From positions 854,950 through 918,949 of the forward strand of contig NZ_BDDE01000011.1 of the NCBI RefSeq assembly GCF_008327685.1: a stretch of 64,000 nt of DNA. The letters are read 5' to 3'. The notes beneath the pieces are model-generated. The model was not told where the DNA came from, did no database searches, and was given only the letters and a program-made list of their open reading frames with translations. This document shows, in pieces, positions 1-7,962 of the stretch. The translations under genes were made by a program, and so were the position numbers. The DNA is from Actinomadura sp. K4S16. GTDB lineage: Bacteria > Actinomycetota > Actinomycetes > Streptosporangiales > Streptosporangiaceae. The first letter of the stretch is position 1. Each line of letters opens with the position of its first letter.

Positions 1-699
1 GAGGTCCAGGATGTGGCCGTGCTCGACGACGGAGCGGCGGGCGCGGCCGGGGAGGCAACCGAAGGACGAGCGGCGCATGTGGTCCAGCCGCGTCCACTCG
101 GCCTCCAGCAGGGAGCGCAGGTGCGGGTCCGGGCAGTGCTCGTAGATCGAGAAGTGGAACTCGCGGTTGAGCGCGGTGAACGCCGCCGGGTCGAACTGCT
201 CCAGCGCCTCGGCCATCCTGTCGTTGATCTCGCGGGAGGCGGCGACGTGCCCGGCCGTCATGCGCGGCGCGGAGATCGCGGTGGCGTAGCCCTCCAGCCG
301 GGCGAGGACCTGCAGCGTGTGCTCGACCTGCTCGGCGTCGAAGACCGCGACGCGGGCGCCGACGTTGCGCACCACCTCCACCAGCCCGTCGGACTGGAGC
401 CGGCGGAGCGCCTCGCGCAGCGGGATCGTGCTGACCCCGGCCTCCTGGGCGAGCTGGTTGATGACCAGCCGGTATCCGGGAACGTAGATGCCTTCGAGGA
501 TGCGCGACCGCAGCAGCCCGTAGCAGAACTCGACCTTGCTCTCCCTGGTCCGGTCCTGCTTCTTCGCGGCAGCCAACCCGGTCCTCCTCGTCCTCGGGCC
601 GCGCTCCCGGACGCGCCCGCCGGCCCGGTCGCCGCGACCCGCCCGTCCGCCCCGCCGCAGGCGCGCGGGCCGTCCGGGTTCCTCGTGTCGGCTCATCAT
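1..699 (-). CDS. GntR-family transcriptional regulator (FCD type), partial
   Basis: The reverse strand is open from an ATG pair at 699/696 to the window edge. After a basic leader of about 50 residues comes a GntR winged helix: a segment reading LRSRILEGIYVPGYRL, then NQLAQEAGVSTIPLREALRRLQ, ending with the beta-wing stretch DGLVEVVRNVGARVAVFD. A helical effector domain follows, with LNREFHFSIYEHC as in FCD/FadR-type regulators, whose His residues usually bind a metal. The C-terminus lies outside the window. These proteins repress metabolic operons and are released by a carboxylate ligand; the target here cannot be read. The true start could be a later GTG or TTG, because the first 45 residues are low-complexity Arg/Gly/Pro. 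Confidence 0.8.
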   Translation of the reverse strand, partial: MMSRHEEPGRPARLRRGGRAGRGDRAGGRVRERGPRTRRTGLAAAKKQDRTRESKVEFCYGLLRSRILEGIYVPGYRLVINQLAQEAGVSTIPLREALRRLQSDGLVEVVRNVGARVAVFDAEQVEHTLQVLARLEGYATAISAPRMTAGHVAASREINDRMAEALEQFDPAAFTALNREFHFSIYEHCPDPHLRSLLEAEWTRLDHMRRSSFGCLPGRARRSVVEHGHILDL

Positions 700-739
700 T
701 GTCCCCGACGGCCAAGACCGGAAAGACCTTCACGTTCGT

Positions 740-1921
740 TCAGTCGGGCGGCAGCGGCGCCGCGATGCCCTGGTCGCGGCCGAGCAGCACGCCGCGGGTG
801 ATGGCGGACGAGCCGAACCGGTCCCGGACGCCGTCGACCGCCTCGTCCACCGCCCTCGCCTGGTCGAACGGCAGCACGAGCTGGACGGCGCGGTCGTCGT
901 GCAGGTTGCCGAGCGAGAGGCCGATCAGCGTCAGGCCGCGGTCCTCGATCATCGGCGTGGCGGCGGCGAGCAGGCCCCGCGCCGCCGCCAGGACCATGGG
1001 CGTCTCGGCGGTCGCCTGGGCCAGCGTGTGCGAGCGCGTGACCCGGGCGAAGTCGCCGAACCGCAGCCGGAGGGTGACCGTCCGGCAGACGCGGCGGGCC
1101 TTGCGCAGCCGTCCGCCGAGCCGGTCGACGAGCCCGACGAGCAGCACGTCCAGCTCAGCCGCCGTGCGCCGGCGCCGCCCGAGCGCCCGCTGCGCCCCGA
1201 TCGACCGGCGCCGCACGCCCGTCCGCACCGGGCGGGGGTCGCGGTTGTGCGCCAGCGCGTACAGGTGGCGGCCCGCTCCCGGGCCGAGCATCGAGGCCAG
1301 CGTGGACTCCGGCATGTCGGCCACGTCCCCGACCGTCCGCACGCCGAACCCGGCGAGCTTGGCGGCGGTCGCGGGCCCGACGCCCCACAGCCGCCGCACC
1401 GGCAGCGGGCGCAGGAACTCCAGCTCGCCGTCCGGCGGCACCACCAGCAGCCCGTCGGGCTTGGCGACGCCGCTGGCGACCTTGGCGAGGAACTTGGTGC
1501 GCGCGACCCCCACCGTGATCGGCAGGCCGACCTCCTCGGCGATCTCGCGGCGGAGCCGGACCGCGACGTCCACCGCCGGGCGGCGCAGCCCGTCGGCATC
1601 GAGGAACGCCTCGTCGATCGACAGGCCCTCCACCAGCGGCGTCGTGGCCCGGAACACCGCGAAGACCGCCTTGCTCGCCGCGGTGTAGGCGCTCATGCGC
1701 GGCGGGACGACGACGGCCCGCGGGCACAGCCGGCGCGCCTGGCCGCCGCTCATCGCCGTCCGCACGCCGCAGGCCTTGGCCTCGTAGCTCGCCGCCAGCA
1801 CCACGCCCGTTCCGACGATCACCGGCCGCCCCCGCAGCGCGGGGTCGTCGCGCTGCTCGACCGACGCGTAGAACGCGTCCAGGTCGGCATGCAGGATCGT
1901 CGCGCCACCGGACACGAACAT
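740..1921 (-). CDS. dinB: DNA polymerase IV (Y-family translesion polymerase)
   Basis: Error-prone polymerase that copies past damaged bases. The 393-residue frame has the palm motif ILHADLDAFYASVEQ near residue 10 (first metal-binding Asp) and GLSIDEAFLD near residue 103 (Asp-Glu pair). It continues with the helix-hairpin-helix thumb (GVGPATAAKLAGFG) and the little-finger domain with TVTLRLRFGDF. Length fits the actinobacterial DinB group. I see no beta-clamp-binding tail of QLVLPF type other than VQLVLPFDQ around residue 350, which matches one well. The ATG at 1921 lies inside a LexA box, so a GTG at 1915 (two codons later) may be the real start. It is a single gene with no imuA/imuB partner in view. 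Confidence 0.92.
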   Translation of the reverse strand: MFVSGGATILHADLDAFYASVEQRDDPALRGRPVIVGTGVVLAASYEAKACGVRTAMSGGQARRLCPRAVVVPPRMSAYTAASKAVFAVFRATTPLVEGLSIDEAFLDADGLRRPAVDVAVRLRREIAEEVGLPITVGVARTKFLAKVASGVAKPDGLLVVPPDGELEFLRPLPVRRLWGVGPATAAKLAGFGVRTVGDVADMPESTLASMLGPGAGRHLYALAHNRDPRPVRTGVRRRSIGAQRALGRRRRTAAELDVLLVGLVDRLGGRLRKARRVCRTVTLRLRFGDFARVTRSHTLAQATAETPMVLAAARGLLAAATPMIEDRGLTLIGLSLGNLHDDRAVQLVLPFDQARAVDEAVDGVRDRFGSSAITRGVLLGRDQGIAAPLPPD

Positions 1922-1928
1922 ATGTTCG
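1915..1928. promoter_or_regulatory. LexA (SOS) box over the dinB start
   Basis: CGAACATATGTTCG is a perfect 14-bp palindrome matching the Gram-positive/actinobacterial LexA consensus CGAAC-N4-GTTCG. It covers the ATG of the polymerase gene. LexA bound here would block transcription until RecA-triggered cleavage. TATGTT inside the box, read on the reverse strand, also has the TANNNT form of a -10 element. Confidence 0.8.
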
Positions 1929-2009
1929 CATGCCCGCCCGCCGGCACGCGATACGGGGTGGGCGGGAGATCCGGCCGTCGCTCCTGGTGGCGGGCCCTTT
2001 GGACGGGCA

Positions 2010-2045
2010 GAGGGCCCGTCGCGGCAAGCGTCGCGACGGGCCCTC
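2010..2045 (-). terminator. Hairpin terminator downstream of the GH48 gene
   Basis: A perfect 14-bp stem (GAGGGCCCGTCGCG and its complement) with an 8-nt loop lies 12 nt past the GH48 stop codon. There is no long T-tract, as is usual in high-GC actinomycetes. Confidence 0.7.
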
Positions 2046-2057
2046 GTGCGATGGGTG

Positions 2058-4982
2058 TCACTCGTTGAAGAGGCGGCCGTAGTCGGCCATGGCCAGGGCT
2101 ATGTCCGCCTGGGCCCAGAAGCGGTGGTAGGTGAACACCGGCACCGTGGAACTCTGGCCGCTGGCGTACGCCCACACGCGCGCGTAGTCGGGGTCGCTCT
2201 TGTAGAAGGAGCGGATGGACATGAACGTCGAACTGGAGTTGATCGGGTCGCCGTTCGGCATCTTGCCGCTCCAGCCGGAGGGGATGTAGACCGGGTCCGC
2301 GATGCGCTTGTAGTCGGACTTGCTCTCCTGGACGGAGACGCCCTTCGCGTCGGTGTGCTTCCAGATGGCGTCGAGCAGGTCCTTGGCGGTCTGCTTGGCG
2401 TCGGCGTCACCGGACTTTGCGGCGTAGTACGCCAGGGTCTTGGCGTACGCGGCGGCCACGCCGACGTCGTCGGTGTAGTCCTGCACCGAGACGTGCAGGC
2501 CGGTGTTCGCGGCCGGCATCCCGGTGGCCGACGACCAGTTCGCGTCGGGCTGCCCCGTCCACTTGAGGGTGGACGGGATCTTGATGCCGCCCGTGGACGG
2601 GTCGACCGTCGTCTGCGACAGCGCCCAGGAGACCCACTTGTCGAGGATCGCCTTGGCGGACGCGTCGCCGGTGACCTGGTAGTACTCGGCCACGCGCTCC
2701 ATCGACCACGCCTGGAAGCCGAACCACTGGTTGCTCGGCGGGTCGTGGTAGACGGGCTGCCAGTCGTAGGCCATGCCGAAGAACTCGGTCAGGCCGGTCG
2801 GGGGCGTGCTGTAGCTGCCCTCCCAGCTGTTGGTGACGCCGCCGGCGATCGCGCCCTCGGCGGACTGCAGCCACTTGTAGAGCTGGAGCTGCCGGGTGAG
2901 GCTCTTGTCCCAGTCGGCCTTGGCCGTCGCGCCCTTCGGCGCGAGCGCTGCGTCGTTCACCAGGGCGTAGGCGGCCAGGGGGTTCTGGTAGCCGAAGTGC
3001 GAGGCGCCGTCGCCGATGCGCCACGACCATCCGGCGTTCGTGTCCGTGGCGCCGCCCCAGGCGTAGTACCAGGACAGCAGGTAGTGCTCGCTGTCCTTGC
3101 CCGACCCGGCGGGGCAGGACGTGGGCGAATGGCAGTCGCCGATCTTCTTGAAGTACTTGTCGAAGAACGAGTAGCGCAGGTAGTCGCCCATCTTTCCGGC
3201 CTTGGCCACGGTGGCCGAGACGTCACCGGAGTTGCCTTGCTCCTTGGCCCAGGCGTTCGCCCAGTACGCGGCCTGGATGGCGCGCGCGTCGGCGTCCGGC
3301 GCGTCGGTGAACTTCCACTGCTTGGCGTAGGAGGAGTCCTTGATGAACAGGTCGAGGTAGCCGTTGGTGCCGCCGAACGCGAACTTGTCGCACGTCGGCT
3401 GCGGGACGGTCTCGAACACCGACTCCTGCGCTCCGCGCTGGTAGGTGTTGATGTAGGAGGGGCCGTCCGCGCTCGGGCCGTTCTCGCAGCCGCCGCCGGG
3501 CGTGTTGCCGTACCCGTAGACGTTGTCCACGTCCTGCAGCCAGTGCATCCCGTAGATGTCGTCGGTGCCGTAGGCGGACTTCAGCTCGCTCGCGATCGGG
3601 TCCTGCCCGACCGGGACGCTCCCGTCGATCTGCGACGGGTAGTCGCTCACCTCGGGGTGCTCGGAGGCGTAGGTGGCGGGCTTGGAGGCGTTGTAGAAGG
3701 AGTTCGTCGGCTGGTCCGCGTGCGTCGGGATCATGTACTTCTCCATCAGCGCCCAGGAGGCGTTGAAGGGGGCCCAGTTCTGCGTGACCTTGCCGTACAT
3801 GGCCTCCAGCCAGATGAGGTAGCTGTAGGCCTCGGACGTCGTCTCGTGCCCGTGGTCGGGGGCCTCGACCATGAACGTCTCGACCGAGTGGTACGGGATG
3901 CCCTCGGGGCTGAAGTAGCCGTTCGCCGGGTCCTTGATCTTGTTGTACTGGTCGAGGAACCGCTGGGTGTAGACGTCGCCGGAGGTCGCCACCTCGGTCG
4001 CGGTGACCTTGGCCGCCGTGTAGCCGGAGGCGGCGGAGGTGAACGTCGCCTGGCCCGTCCCGGAGGCGTCGGCGCTGATCGTCACGTTCTGGGCGGTGGA
4101 CCAGTTCTGCGGCGTGAAGGTCAGCGTCCCGCCGCCGGTCACCGACAGGCCGGAGTTGCCCGCCGTCCGGGTCGTCGTCACGGTGACCGTGCCGGAGGGG
4201 GCTTCGGACAGCTTCACCGCGTAGGTGGCCTTCGCGCCCTGCGCGACGGTCAGCGCGGTGGGGCTCGCCACGACGCTCGCCGCGGCGGTCACCGTGACGC
4301 CCACCGGCGCGGACTCGGCCGTCCCGCCGTTGCTGTCGGTCACCTTGGCGTAGATCGAGTAGGAGCCGGCCGCGGTCGGGGTCCAGGTCAGGCCGTACGG
4401 CGCGGTGGTGTCGGCCGCGCCGAGCGACCCGTCCTGGTCGAAGAACTCGACCTTGGAGACGGTCGCGCCCGACCCGGCCGCCGCGGTGGCGGCGATCGGC
4501 ACCGCGGCGCCCACCGAGTACGTCGCGCCGGCGGACGGGCTCGTCAGCGCCACCGTCGGGGCGGACGAGCTCTGGTTGCACGGGGTGCCGTTGAGGCTGA
4601 ACGCGGTGGGGTCGGTGTTCGTCCCGCTGTAGGTGAACTGCGCGCCCACGTTCAGCGAGGCGCCGGACGCGAGCGTCCGGTTCCAGCTCTCGTTCTCGAC
4701 GGTGACCTGCTGGCCCGACTGCGACCACTTCGCCGACCAGCCGTTCGACAGCTTCTGGTTCCCCGAGTAGGAGTACGTCAGCTTCCAGCCGTCTATAGCG
4801 TCGCCCTGGTTGGTGATGTCGATGCTGGCCGTGAACCCGTTGCCCCAGTCGTTCTTCTTGTAGACCACCTTGCACGATGCGGCGGCGGCGTGCGCCGGGG
4901 CCATGACGCCCAGGCCGCCGCAAAGCAGCGCCAGCGTCGCGCCCACGGCCGTGAACGCGCGCCATCGTTGACGTCTTCTCAC
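2058..4982 (-). CDS. Secreted GH48 reducing-end cellobiohydrolase with CBM2
   Basis: Processive exocellulase that releases cellobiose from reducing ends. The GTG at 4982 has GGAAGGAA upstream. Residues 1-35 are a signal peptide with an AHAAAA end. Cys37-Cys135 is a CBM2 with Trp46, Trp82 and Trp100. Residues 142-232 are an Ig-like module (starting APTVALTSPSAGATY) and 235-331 a second beta module of Calx-beta style. From about 336 to 974 is the GH48 catalytic domain, with the block HGHETTSEAYSY carrying the candidate acid Glu (380/384). The total of 974 residues fits multi-domain actinobacterial Cel48. It follows the CelR gene on the same strand after 110 bp, and no CelR box lies in that gap, so it probably depends on the celR promoter. 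Confidence 0.95.
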   Translation of the reverse strand: MRRRQRWRAFTAVGATLALLCGGLGVMAPAHAAAASCKVVYKKNDWGNGFTASIDITNQGDAIDGWKLTYSYSGNQKLSNGWSAKWSQSGQQVTVENESWNRTLASGASLNVGAQFTYSGTNTDPTAFSLNGTPCNQSSSAPTVALTSPSAGATYSVGAAVPIAATAAAGSGATVSKVEFFDQDGSLGAADTTAPYGLTWTPTAAGSYSIYAKVTDSNGGTAESAPVGVTVTAAASVVASPTALTVAQGAKATYAVKLSEAPSGTVTVTTTRTAGNSGLSVTGGGTLTFTPQNWSTAQNVTISADASGTGQATFTSAASGYTAAKVTATEVATSGDVYTQRFLDQYNKIKDPANGYFSPEGIPYHSVETFMVEAPDHGHETTSEAYSYLIWLEAMYGKVTQNWAPFNASWALMEKYMIPTHADQPTNSFYNASKPATYASEHPEVSDYPSQIDGSVPVGQDPIASELKSAYGTDDIYGMHWLQDVDNVYGYGNTPGGGCENGPSADGPSYINTYQRGAQESVFETVPQPTCDKFAFGGTNGYLDLFIKDSSYAKQWKFTDAPDADARAIQAAYWANAWAKEQGNSGDVSATVAKAGKMGDYLRYSFFDKYFKKIGDCHSPTSCPAGSGKDSEHYLLSWYYAWGGATDTNAGWSWRIGDGASHFGYQNPLAAYALVNDAALAPKGATAKADWDKSLTRQLQLYKWLQSAEGAIAGGVTNSWEGSYSTPPTGLTEFFGMAYDWQPVYHDPPSNQWFGFQAWSMERVAEYYQVTGDASAKAILDKWVSWALSQTTVDPSTGGIKIPSTLKWTGQPDANWSSATGMPAANTGLHVSVQDYTDDVGVAAAYAKTLAYYAAKSGDADAKQTAKDLLDAIWKHTDAKGVSVQESKSDYKRIADPVYIPSGWSGKMPNGDPINSSSTFMSIRSFYKSDPDYARVWAYASGQSSTVPVFTYHRFWAQADIALAMADYGRLFNE

Positions 4983-5092
4983 CTGGTGTTCCTTCCTGTC
5001 GCGCCCGGTGCCCGGGCATGGCGTGCCGCACCACCGGCGGAGCGCGGAGGCGGCGGTGGCGTGGAGGACGGTGCGGCGTCAGCCCGGAGCCG

Positions 5093-6130
5093 TCAGCCGG
5101 ACTCCCTGATGATCAACTTGGTGCGCAGCACGACGCCGCGCTCGGTGTTCGGCCTGCCGCCGGTGCAGGCGCGCAGCTCGCGCGCCAGGCGGGCGCCGAG
5201 GTCCTCGGCCGGCTGCCGGACGGTCGTCAGCCGGGGCCGGACCTGCTGGGCGACCGGAGCGTCGTCGAACCCGACGAGCGCCACGTCGTCCGGGACGCGG
5301 CGGCCCGCCCGGCGCAGCGCACTGAGCGCGCCGACCGCCATCTGGTCGGACGCGGCGAGCACCGCGTCGACGTCCGGCCGGCGTTCCAGTAAGCGGCGCA
5401 TCGCCCGCTCGCCGGACAGCCGGCCGAAGTCGCCCTGGCAGACCAGCCCGTTGACGCCCATCCCGGCCTCGCGCGCCGCGATGCGGTAGCCGGCGAGCCG
5501 GTCGACGGCGGCGCCCATGTCGGCGGGTCCGGCGATGGTGCCGATCCGGCGGCGGCCCGAGGCGAGCAGGTGCCGGACGGCGGCGTGCGCGCCGCCCCGG
5601 TTGTCCACGTCGACGTACGGCAGCGCCACCTCGTCGAGGGGGCGGCCGGCGAGCACCACGGGAGCGCCGGCGGCGGCCTGCACGAGCGGGGCGACCTGGT
5701 CGCGGCGGGCGCCGACGAGGAGCACGCCCTCGGCCCGGCCGCCGCGCAGGTAGCCGGTGGTCGCCCGCCACTCCTCCGCCCGCCCGGCCATGAGGACGAC
5801 GAGCGGGGCGCGGCCCCCGAGCTCGCGGCGCACACCCCAGAGCAGGCGCGCGAAGAACGGGTCGCCGAGGACGCGGCAGCCGTCCTCGCAGACGACGGCG
5901 GCGATGGTGCCGGAGGACTCCCGGTCGGGAGAGCCGCTCCGGCGCCGGACGTAGCCGAGCCGCTCGACCGCCTCCTCGACCTGGAGGCGGGCCGCCTTGC
6001 TGACCCGCGCCGAGCCGTTCAGCACGCGGGACGCCGTGGCCGGCGACACCCCGGCGAGCTGAGCGACGTGGGCGAGGGTTGGCGGGCGGTCGGGGAGGGC
6101 GGGGTCGTGCGGGGGGTGGATGACGGTCAC
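5093..6130 (-). CDS. celR: LacI-family cellulose utilisation regulator (CelR/CebR type)
   Basis: Repressor of cellulase genes, probably released by cello-oligosaccharides. The frame is open back to a TTG at 6208 that lies beside the operator, but GTG at 6130 with GAAGGGAG about 9 nt upstream is the sensible start and gives 345 residues. The LacI helix-turn-helix is VAQLAGVSPATASRVLNGSARVSK near residue 20, followed by a periplasmic-binding-like sensor domain. That domain has the usual endings DQMAVGALSAL, VALVGFDDAP and LTTVRQP. It is divergent from the GH5/GH6 genes and directly upstream of GH48. Perfect 14-bp operators at 6194 and 6379 match the CelR box known from Thermobifida and the related CebR box of Streptomyces. 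Cellobiose as ligand is inferred from the family. Confidence 0.93.
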   Translation of the reverse strand: MTVIHPPHDPALPDRPPTLAHVAQLAGVSPATASRVLNGSARVSKAARLQVEEAVERLGYVRRRSGSPDRESSGTIAAVVCEDGCRVLGDPFFARLLWGVRRELGGRAPLVVLMAGRAEEWRATTGYLRGGRAEGVLLVGARRDQVAPLVQAAAGAPVVLAGRPLDEVALPYVDVDNRGGAHAAVRHLLASGRRRIGTIAGPADMGAAVDRLAGYRIAAREAGMGVNGLVCQGDFGRLSGERAMRRLLERRPDVDAVLAASDQMAVGALSALRRAGRRVPDDVALVGFDDAPVAQQVRPRLTTVRQPAEDLGARLARELRACTGGRPNTERGVVLRTKLIIRESG

Positions 6131-6193
6131 GCTGATGGCACTCCCTTCGGGGGTTCCCGGCCTTTCGAGGGGGTGGACCGGGTCGGGGAGTAG

Positions 6194-6207
6194 TGGGAGC
6201 GCTCCCA
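6194..6207. promoter_or_regulatory. CelR operator, celR side
   Basis: TGGGAGCGCTCCCA is a perfect palindrome identical to the published CelR/CebR box. It directly abuts the -10 element of the celR promoter, so it covers the expected transcription start. Confidence 0.9.
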
Positions 6208-6236
6208 AGAATCCGATCGGACGCCGATCGTGTCAA
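6208..6236 (-). promoter_or_regulatory. celR promoter
   Basis: On the reverse strand a perfect -35 TTGACA (6231-6236) is separated by 17 bp from GATTCT (6208-6213). The spacing is ideal and the CelR operator begins at the next base, which indicates autorepression. Confidence 0.7.
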
Positions 6237-6378
6237 GAGGCGAGTGAAGAACGGATTACGGGCCGCCCGCACCCGCCCTTCACCGCGCACGCAAAGCGCC
6301 GTGAAACTTCGTGAAAGGAATGGAACAAGGCTTCCCCGCCGCGTCCGAGGCGTTCTACGTTCACCGCAGTCCAAGGAG

Positions 6379-6392
6379 TGGGAGCGCTCCCA
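6379..6392. promoter_or_regulatory. CelR operator, GH5 side
   Basis: A second perfect TGGGAGCGCTCCCA, 185 bp from the first and 33 bp before the GH5 start codon. A possible -10 element TACGTT sits at 6356-6361, which would put the operator just after the transcription start. Confidence 0.88.
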
Positions 6393-6425
6393 AGGTACGA
6401 CGTCCGACGTGAAGGCGGAGATCCC

Positions 6426-7919
6426 ATGAGATCGCTTTCCCCCCGCACCGCCGCGGCGGCCGCGCTGGCCGGCGCGCTCTGCGCGGCGGGCTCGCTCGTC
6501 GCGGGCGCCGGGTCGGCGCTCGGCGCGGCGCCGGCCCGCGCCGCCGTCGCCTGCGAGGTCGGCTACACCGTCGACGACTGGGGCACCGGCTTCACCGCCG
6601 CCGTCACGATCACCAACCGGGGACCGGCGGTGGACGGCTGGACGCTGACGTACTCCTACACCGGGAACCAGCGCCTCACGAACGGCTGGAACGGCCGGTG
6701 GACGCAGTCGGGCGGGTCCGTCACGGTCGCCAACGAGAGCTGGAACGCGGCCATCGCGACGGGCGCGTCCGTCCAGGCCGGCGCGCAGTTCTCCTACAGC
6801 GGCGCGAACGCGGCGCCCACCGGCTTCGCGGTCAACGGAACGGCCTGCAACGGCGGCGGCGAGCCGACCACCGAGCCCCCCACCACTCCCCCGCCGGGCG
6901 GGCCCGCCCCCAAGCTGAAGGTCTCCGGGAACAGGTTCGTGGACGCCGGAGGGAACACGGTGCGCCTTCGCGGGGTGAACCGGTCCGGCGGCGAGTTCGC
7001 CTGCGTCCAGGGCAACGGGATCTGGGACGGCCCGATGGACGCCTCCTCCGTCGCCGCGATGAAGACCTGGAACGTCAACAGCGTCCGGGTGCCGCTCAAC
7101 TCCGACTGCTGGCTCGGCCTGGACAACGTCGATCCCGCCTACCGCGGCACCGCCTACCAGAACGCCGTCGGGAATTACGTCGCGGTGCTCGAGGAGAACG
7201 GCATCACGCCCATCCTCGAACTGCACTGGAGCCGCGGGTCGTGGACCGGATATGACAGCCATTGCCAGACCGCCGCCGCGGAATGCCAGAAGCCCATGCC
7301 GGACGCCCAGTACGCGCCGGAATTCTGGAAGCAGCTGGCGGCCGCGTACAAGGGCGACACGGCCGTCGTGTTCGACCTGTTCAACGAGCCGTATCCGAAC
7401 AACCTCCAGACCATGGACTACGCCCAGTCGTGGAAGTGCTGGCGCGACGGCGGCCCGGCCTGCACGGGCCTGACCTACGAGGCGGCCGGGATGCAGGACC
7501 TCCTCGACGCCGTCCGCTCCACCGGCGCGCAGAACGTCGTCATGGCCGCGGGCAGCAGCTACTCCAACGACCTCGGCCAGTGGCTCGCCCAGAAGCCGTC
7601 CGATCCCACCGGGAACCTGGCGGCCGCCTGGCACTCCTACAACTTCAACTACTGCAAGGACGCGTCCTGCTGGGACCAGCAGATCGCCCCCGTCGCCGCC
7701 CAGGTCCCGCTCGTCGCGGGCGAGATCGGCGAGAACACCTGCGGCCACTCCTACGTCGACACGCTGATGGCCTGGCTGGACGCGCACGGAGCCTCCTACC
7801 TCGGCTGGACGTGGAACACCTGGGACTGCTCCAGCGGCCCCTCGCTGATCAGCTCCTACGACGGCACCCCGACCGCGTACGGCGCCGGACTGCGCGACCA
7901 CCTGCGGTCCGCTCCCTGA
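6426..7919 (+). CDS. Secreted GH5 endoglucanase with N-terminal CBM2
   Basis: Endo-acting cellulase. ATG at 6426 has GGCGGAG 6 nt upstream; an earlier in-frame start at 6378 falls in the operator and is rejected. Of 497 residues, 1-41 are a signal peptide, Cys43-Cys141 a CBM2, 144-162 a Pro/Thr linker, and about 164-495 a GH5 barrel. The acid/base Glu321 lies in FDLFNEPYP and the nucleophile Glu433 in VAGEIGENTCG; HW (268-269) and the WNTWD segment are other family landmarks. It is the first gene of a CelR-controlled pair with the GH6 gene 43 bp downstream. Endoglucanase is preferred over mannanase because of its cellulase neighbours, but sequence alone does not settle this. Confidence 0.92.
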   Translation: MRSLSPRTAAAAALAGALCAAGSLVAGAGSALGAAPARAAVACEVGYTVDDWGTGFTAAVTITNRGPAVDGWTLTYSYTGNQRLTNGWNGRWTQSGGSVTVANESWNAAIATGASVQAGAQFSYSGANAAPTGFAVNGTACNGGGEPTTEPPTTPPPGGPAPKLKVSGNRFVDAGGNTVRLRGVNRSGGEFACVQGNGIWDGPMDASSVAAMKTWNVNSVRVPLNSDCWLGLDNVDPAYRGTAYQNAVGNYVAVLEENGITPILELHWSRGSWTGYDSHCQTAAAECQKPMPDAQYAPEFWKQLAAAYKGDTAVVFDLFNEPYPNNLQTMDYAQSWKCWRDGGPACTGLTYEAAGMQDLLDAVRSTGAQNVVMAAGSSYSNDLGQWLAQKPSDPTGNLAAAWHSYNFNYCKDASCWDQQIAPVAAQVPLVAGEIGENTCGHSYVDTLMAWLDAHGASYLGWTWNTWDCSSGPSLISSYDGTPTAYGAGLRDHLRSAP

Positions 7920-7962
7920 CCCCACTGGCAGAACCCCACCCCCACCAGATGGAGGAATCCGA

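Noticed and set aside
2046..5489. 1,147-codon plus-strand frame opposite GH48 and CelR
   Set aside because: Composition is Val/Arg/Gly-rich third-position shadow; GH48 on the other strand is certain.
6201..6208. TTG at 6208 as start of CelR
   Set aside because: It overlaps the operator and the -10 element and has no ribosome binding site; GTG at 6130 does.
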